Source: Parvularculaceae bacterium
GTDB taxonomy: Bacteria; Pseudomonadota; Alphaproteobacteria; Caulobacterales; Parvularculaceae
Assembly (NCBI GenBank): GCA_013389125.1
Contig: JACADX010000296.1
Location: 1-6,218 of the forward strand
Direction of reading: 5' to 3'
DNA: 6,218 nt
This document shows positions 4,874 to 6,218 of the stretch, one piece after another. Under the pieces are notes generated by a model. It was not told the origin of the DNA. It made no database searches and worked only from the letters and a program-made list of their open reading frames with translations. The first letter of the stretch is position 1. Every line of letters begins with the position of its first letter. The position numbers and the translations under genes were made by a program.

Positions 4874-6205
4874 ATGCGCGACGCGCTTCTCCTCCTGGTG
4901 ATTTTCGGCGGCCTTCTCGCGACGCTGCGCTATCCCTTCGCCGGCCTGATTCTCTGGGCGTGGTTTTCGCTGCTGACGCCGCACCAAATGGCCTATGGCG
5001 CGTTCGGCATACCGTTAAATCTCGTCATCGCCGCGACGACGATTCTAACCCTCATCCTTCACGGCGAAGCGCTGAAATTCCGTCTTGACGACATCACGCT
5101 CTGGCTGATCGCCGTCGCGTTCTGGCTTTTCGTGTCGCAGGGAAATTCGCTCGATCCCGAGAACTCCGCGATCTATTTCGACCGCTTCATCAAGACGCTG
5201 CTGTTCGCGATCCTTTGCGCGCAGACGGCGACGACGCCGCTGCGCGTCCATGCGCTGATCTGGATATTCGTGCTTTCGATTGGGTATTTCGCGGCGAAAG
5301 GCGCCGTGTTCACTGTCGTCACGCTCGGCGAATACCGGGTTCAAGGCGTTCCTCTGACGATCCTTGAAGACAACAATCACATGGGGATCGCAATGGCGAC
5401 GACGTTGCCGATGATCCTTTATCTCCGCGGCGCGGCGGCAAGGCCATGGATGCGCAATGCGCTGACCGTCCTCTTCCTGATGACGATCTTTTCGATCATC
5501 GGCACGCAGTCGCGCGGCGCCTTCCTGTCGCTCCTCGCCTTCGGCGGCTTCTTCTGGCTGCGCTCGCGGCGCAAATTCGCGATCGCCGCCGCCGGCCTCC
5601 TCGCCCTCGTCCCGGCGGTCCTGTTCATGCCGTCGAAATGGACCGAACGCATGGCGACGATCGCCGAGGCGGGTGACGATTCCTCGTTCATGGGCCGCGT
5701 CGACGCGTGGATCATCAACACTGAGTTCGCGCTTGAGCGGCCGCTGACGGGAGCCGGCCTTCGCAATCCCTATCAGCAGGACCTCGCAATGAAGGTCGAT
5801 CCCGAACGCGCGCCGCGCGCCAAGGCCGCGCACTCGATCTATTTCGAGATGCTCGGCGGCGCCGGCTTCGTCGGCCTCGCCTTCTATCTCGCTCTGCTGG
5901 CGACGGCGGTCTTCAAGACGATCGCGCTCCAGAAGCTGCGAACACTCGACGGAAGCAAGCCTTGGCAGGCGCGCTTCGGCTATTTCGCGCAGATGTCGCT
6001 TGTCGTGTTCGGGATCGGCGGCGCCTCGACGTCGCTTGAGATGTGGGACGGCTACCTTCTCCTGATCGCGCTCGTCGCGGCGGCGTCAAGGCTTTCGGCT
6101 GACATGACGAAAGCGGCCGCAGAACGCGCCCGGGAAAAAGCGCGCTACAGCTGGCGCGGAGAGGCGCGCGGCGCCGTCGTCGGTCGTCCGGGTCCGAATT
6201 TCTAG
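4874..6205 (+). CDS. O-antigen ligase/polymerase-like membrane protein, exosortase-A-associated family
   Basis: A 443-residue polytopic inner-membrane protein with about 12-13 hydrophobic segments, of the Wzy/WaaL-like superfamily. It fits the putative O-glycosylation ligase family found beside exosortase A (TIGR03097). Family-like signatures are the N-terminus MRDALLLLVIFGGLLATLRY with LWAWFSLLTPHQMAYG (27-42), EDNNHMGIAMATTLP (165-179), GTQSRGAFLSL (210-220) with conserved Arg214, DSSFMGRVDAWIINTEFALE (269-288) then RPLTGAG (289-295), and AHSIYFEMLG (319-328) with His320. The main periplasmic loop, ~252-327, holds the Wzy_C-type signatures. Such enzymes join or polymerise lipid-linked glycans, but the exact substrate here is unknown. 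The C-terminal ~36 residues form a basic cytoplasmic tail. The Shine-Dalgarno before ATG 4874 is poor; the N-terminus fits the family and no alternative in-frame start lies nearby. No exosortase gene is inside the window. Confidence 0.9.
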   Translation: MRDALLLLVIFGGLLATLRYPFAGLILWAWFSLLTPHQMAYGAFGIPLNLVIAATTILTLILHGEALKFRLDDITLWLIAVAFWLFVSQGNSLDPENSAIYFDRFIKTLLFAILCAQTATTPLRVHALIWIFVLSIGYFAAKGAVFTVVTLGEYRVQGVPLTILEDNNHMGIAMATTLPMILYLRGAAARPWMRNALTVLFLMTIFSIIGTQSRGAFLSLLAFGGFFWLRSRRKFAIAAAGLLALVPAVLFMPSKWTERMATIAEAGDDSSFMGRVDAWIINTEFALERPLTGAGLRNPYQQDLAMKVDPERAPRAKAAHSIYFEMLGGAGFVGLAFYLALLATAVFKTIALQKLRTLDGSKPWQARFGYFAQMSLVVFGIGGASTSLEMWDGYLLLIALVAAASRLSADMTKAAAERAREKARYSWRGEARGAVVGRPGPNF

Positions 6206-6218
6206 ACGTCTCGGGCGC

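Noticed and set aside
5045..5833. 262-codon minus-strand open frame inside the ligase-like gene
   Set aside because: It has charged low-complexity composition (Arg, Glu, Asp, Gln) that mirrors hydrophobic codons of the membrane protein on the other strand.

Overview
The window looks like chromosomal DNA from a GC-rich alphaproteobacterium. The best pointers are a prolyl-tRNA synthetase of the short type that lacks the large insertion between class II motifs 2 and 3 (typical of Alphaproteobacteria), a complete LipB, and a membrane protein of the exosortase-A-associated O-glycosylation ligase family. No transposase, integrase, phage gene or CRISPR array is visible. A family-level assignment cannot be made from this sequence alone.

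Left half (1-2884), all on the minus strand, read from right to left: a very small FliN-type SpoA-domain protein (2609-2884), tRNA-Leu(GAG) (2481-2565), an exported 284-residue protein whose C-terminal half resembles DUF3828 (1566-2420), an unrecognised 113-residue exported protein (1176-1517), and proS (1-1131), whose last ~60 codons lie beyond the left edge. The gaps in this series are 43-60 bases and none contains a convincing terminator, so parts may be co-transcribed. The proS ribosome binding site lies inside a 7-bp GC-rich hairpin.

Right half (2893-6205), all on the plus strand: lipB (TTG start), a secreted EF-hand protein (3733-4548) with a strong ribosome binding site, tRNA-Arg(CCT) (4662-4738), a long hairpin (4804-4840), and the O-antigen-ligase-like gene (4874-6205). 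The last gene probably begins or belongs to a polysaccharide or exosortase locus to the right.

The two halves diverge at about 2885-2892, where only 8 bases separate the annotated start codons. An 8-bp inverted repeat and a near-consensus CtrA-like box lie at this junction. Most genes are housekeeping or envelope functions. The less ordinary items are the solitary SpoA protein divergent from lipB, the structured proS leader, the internally duplicated EF-hand protein and the exosortase-type ligase beside a tRNA gene. I see no clear evidence of a wholly new multi-gene system.
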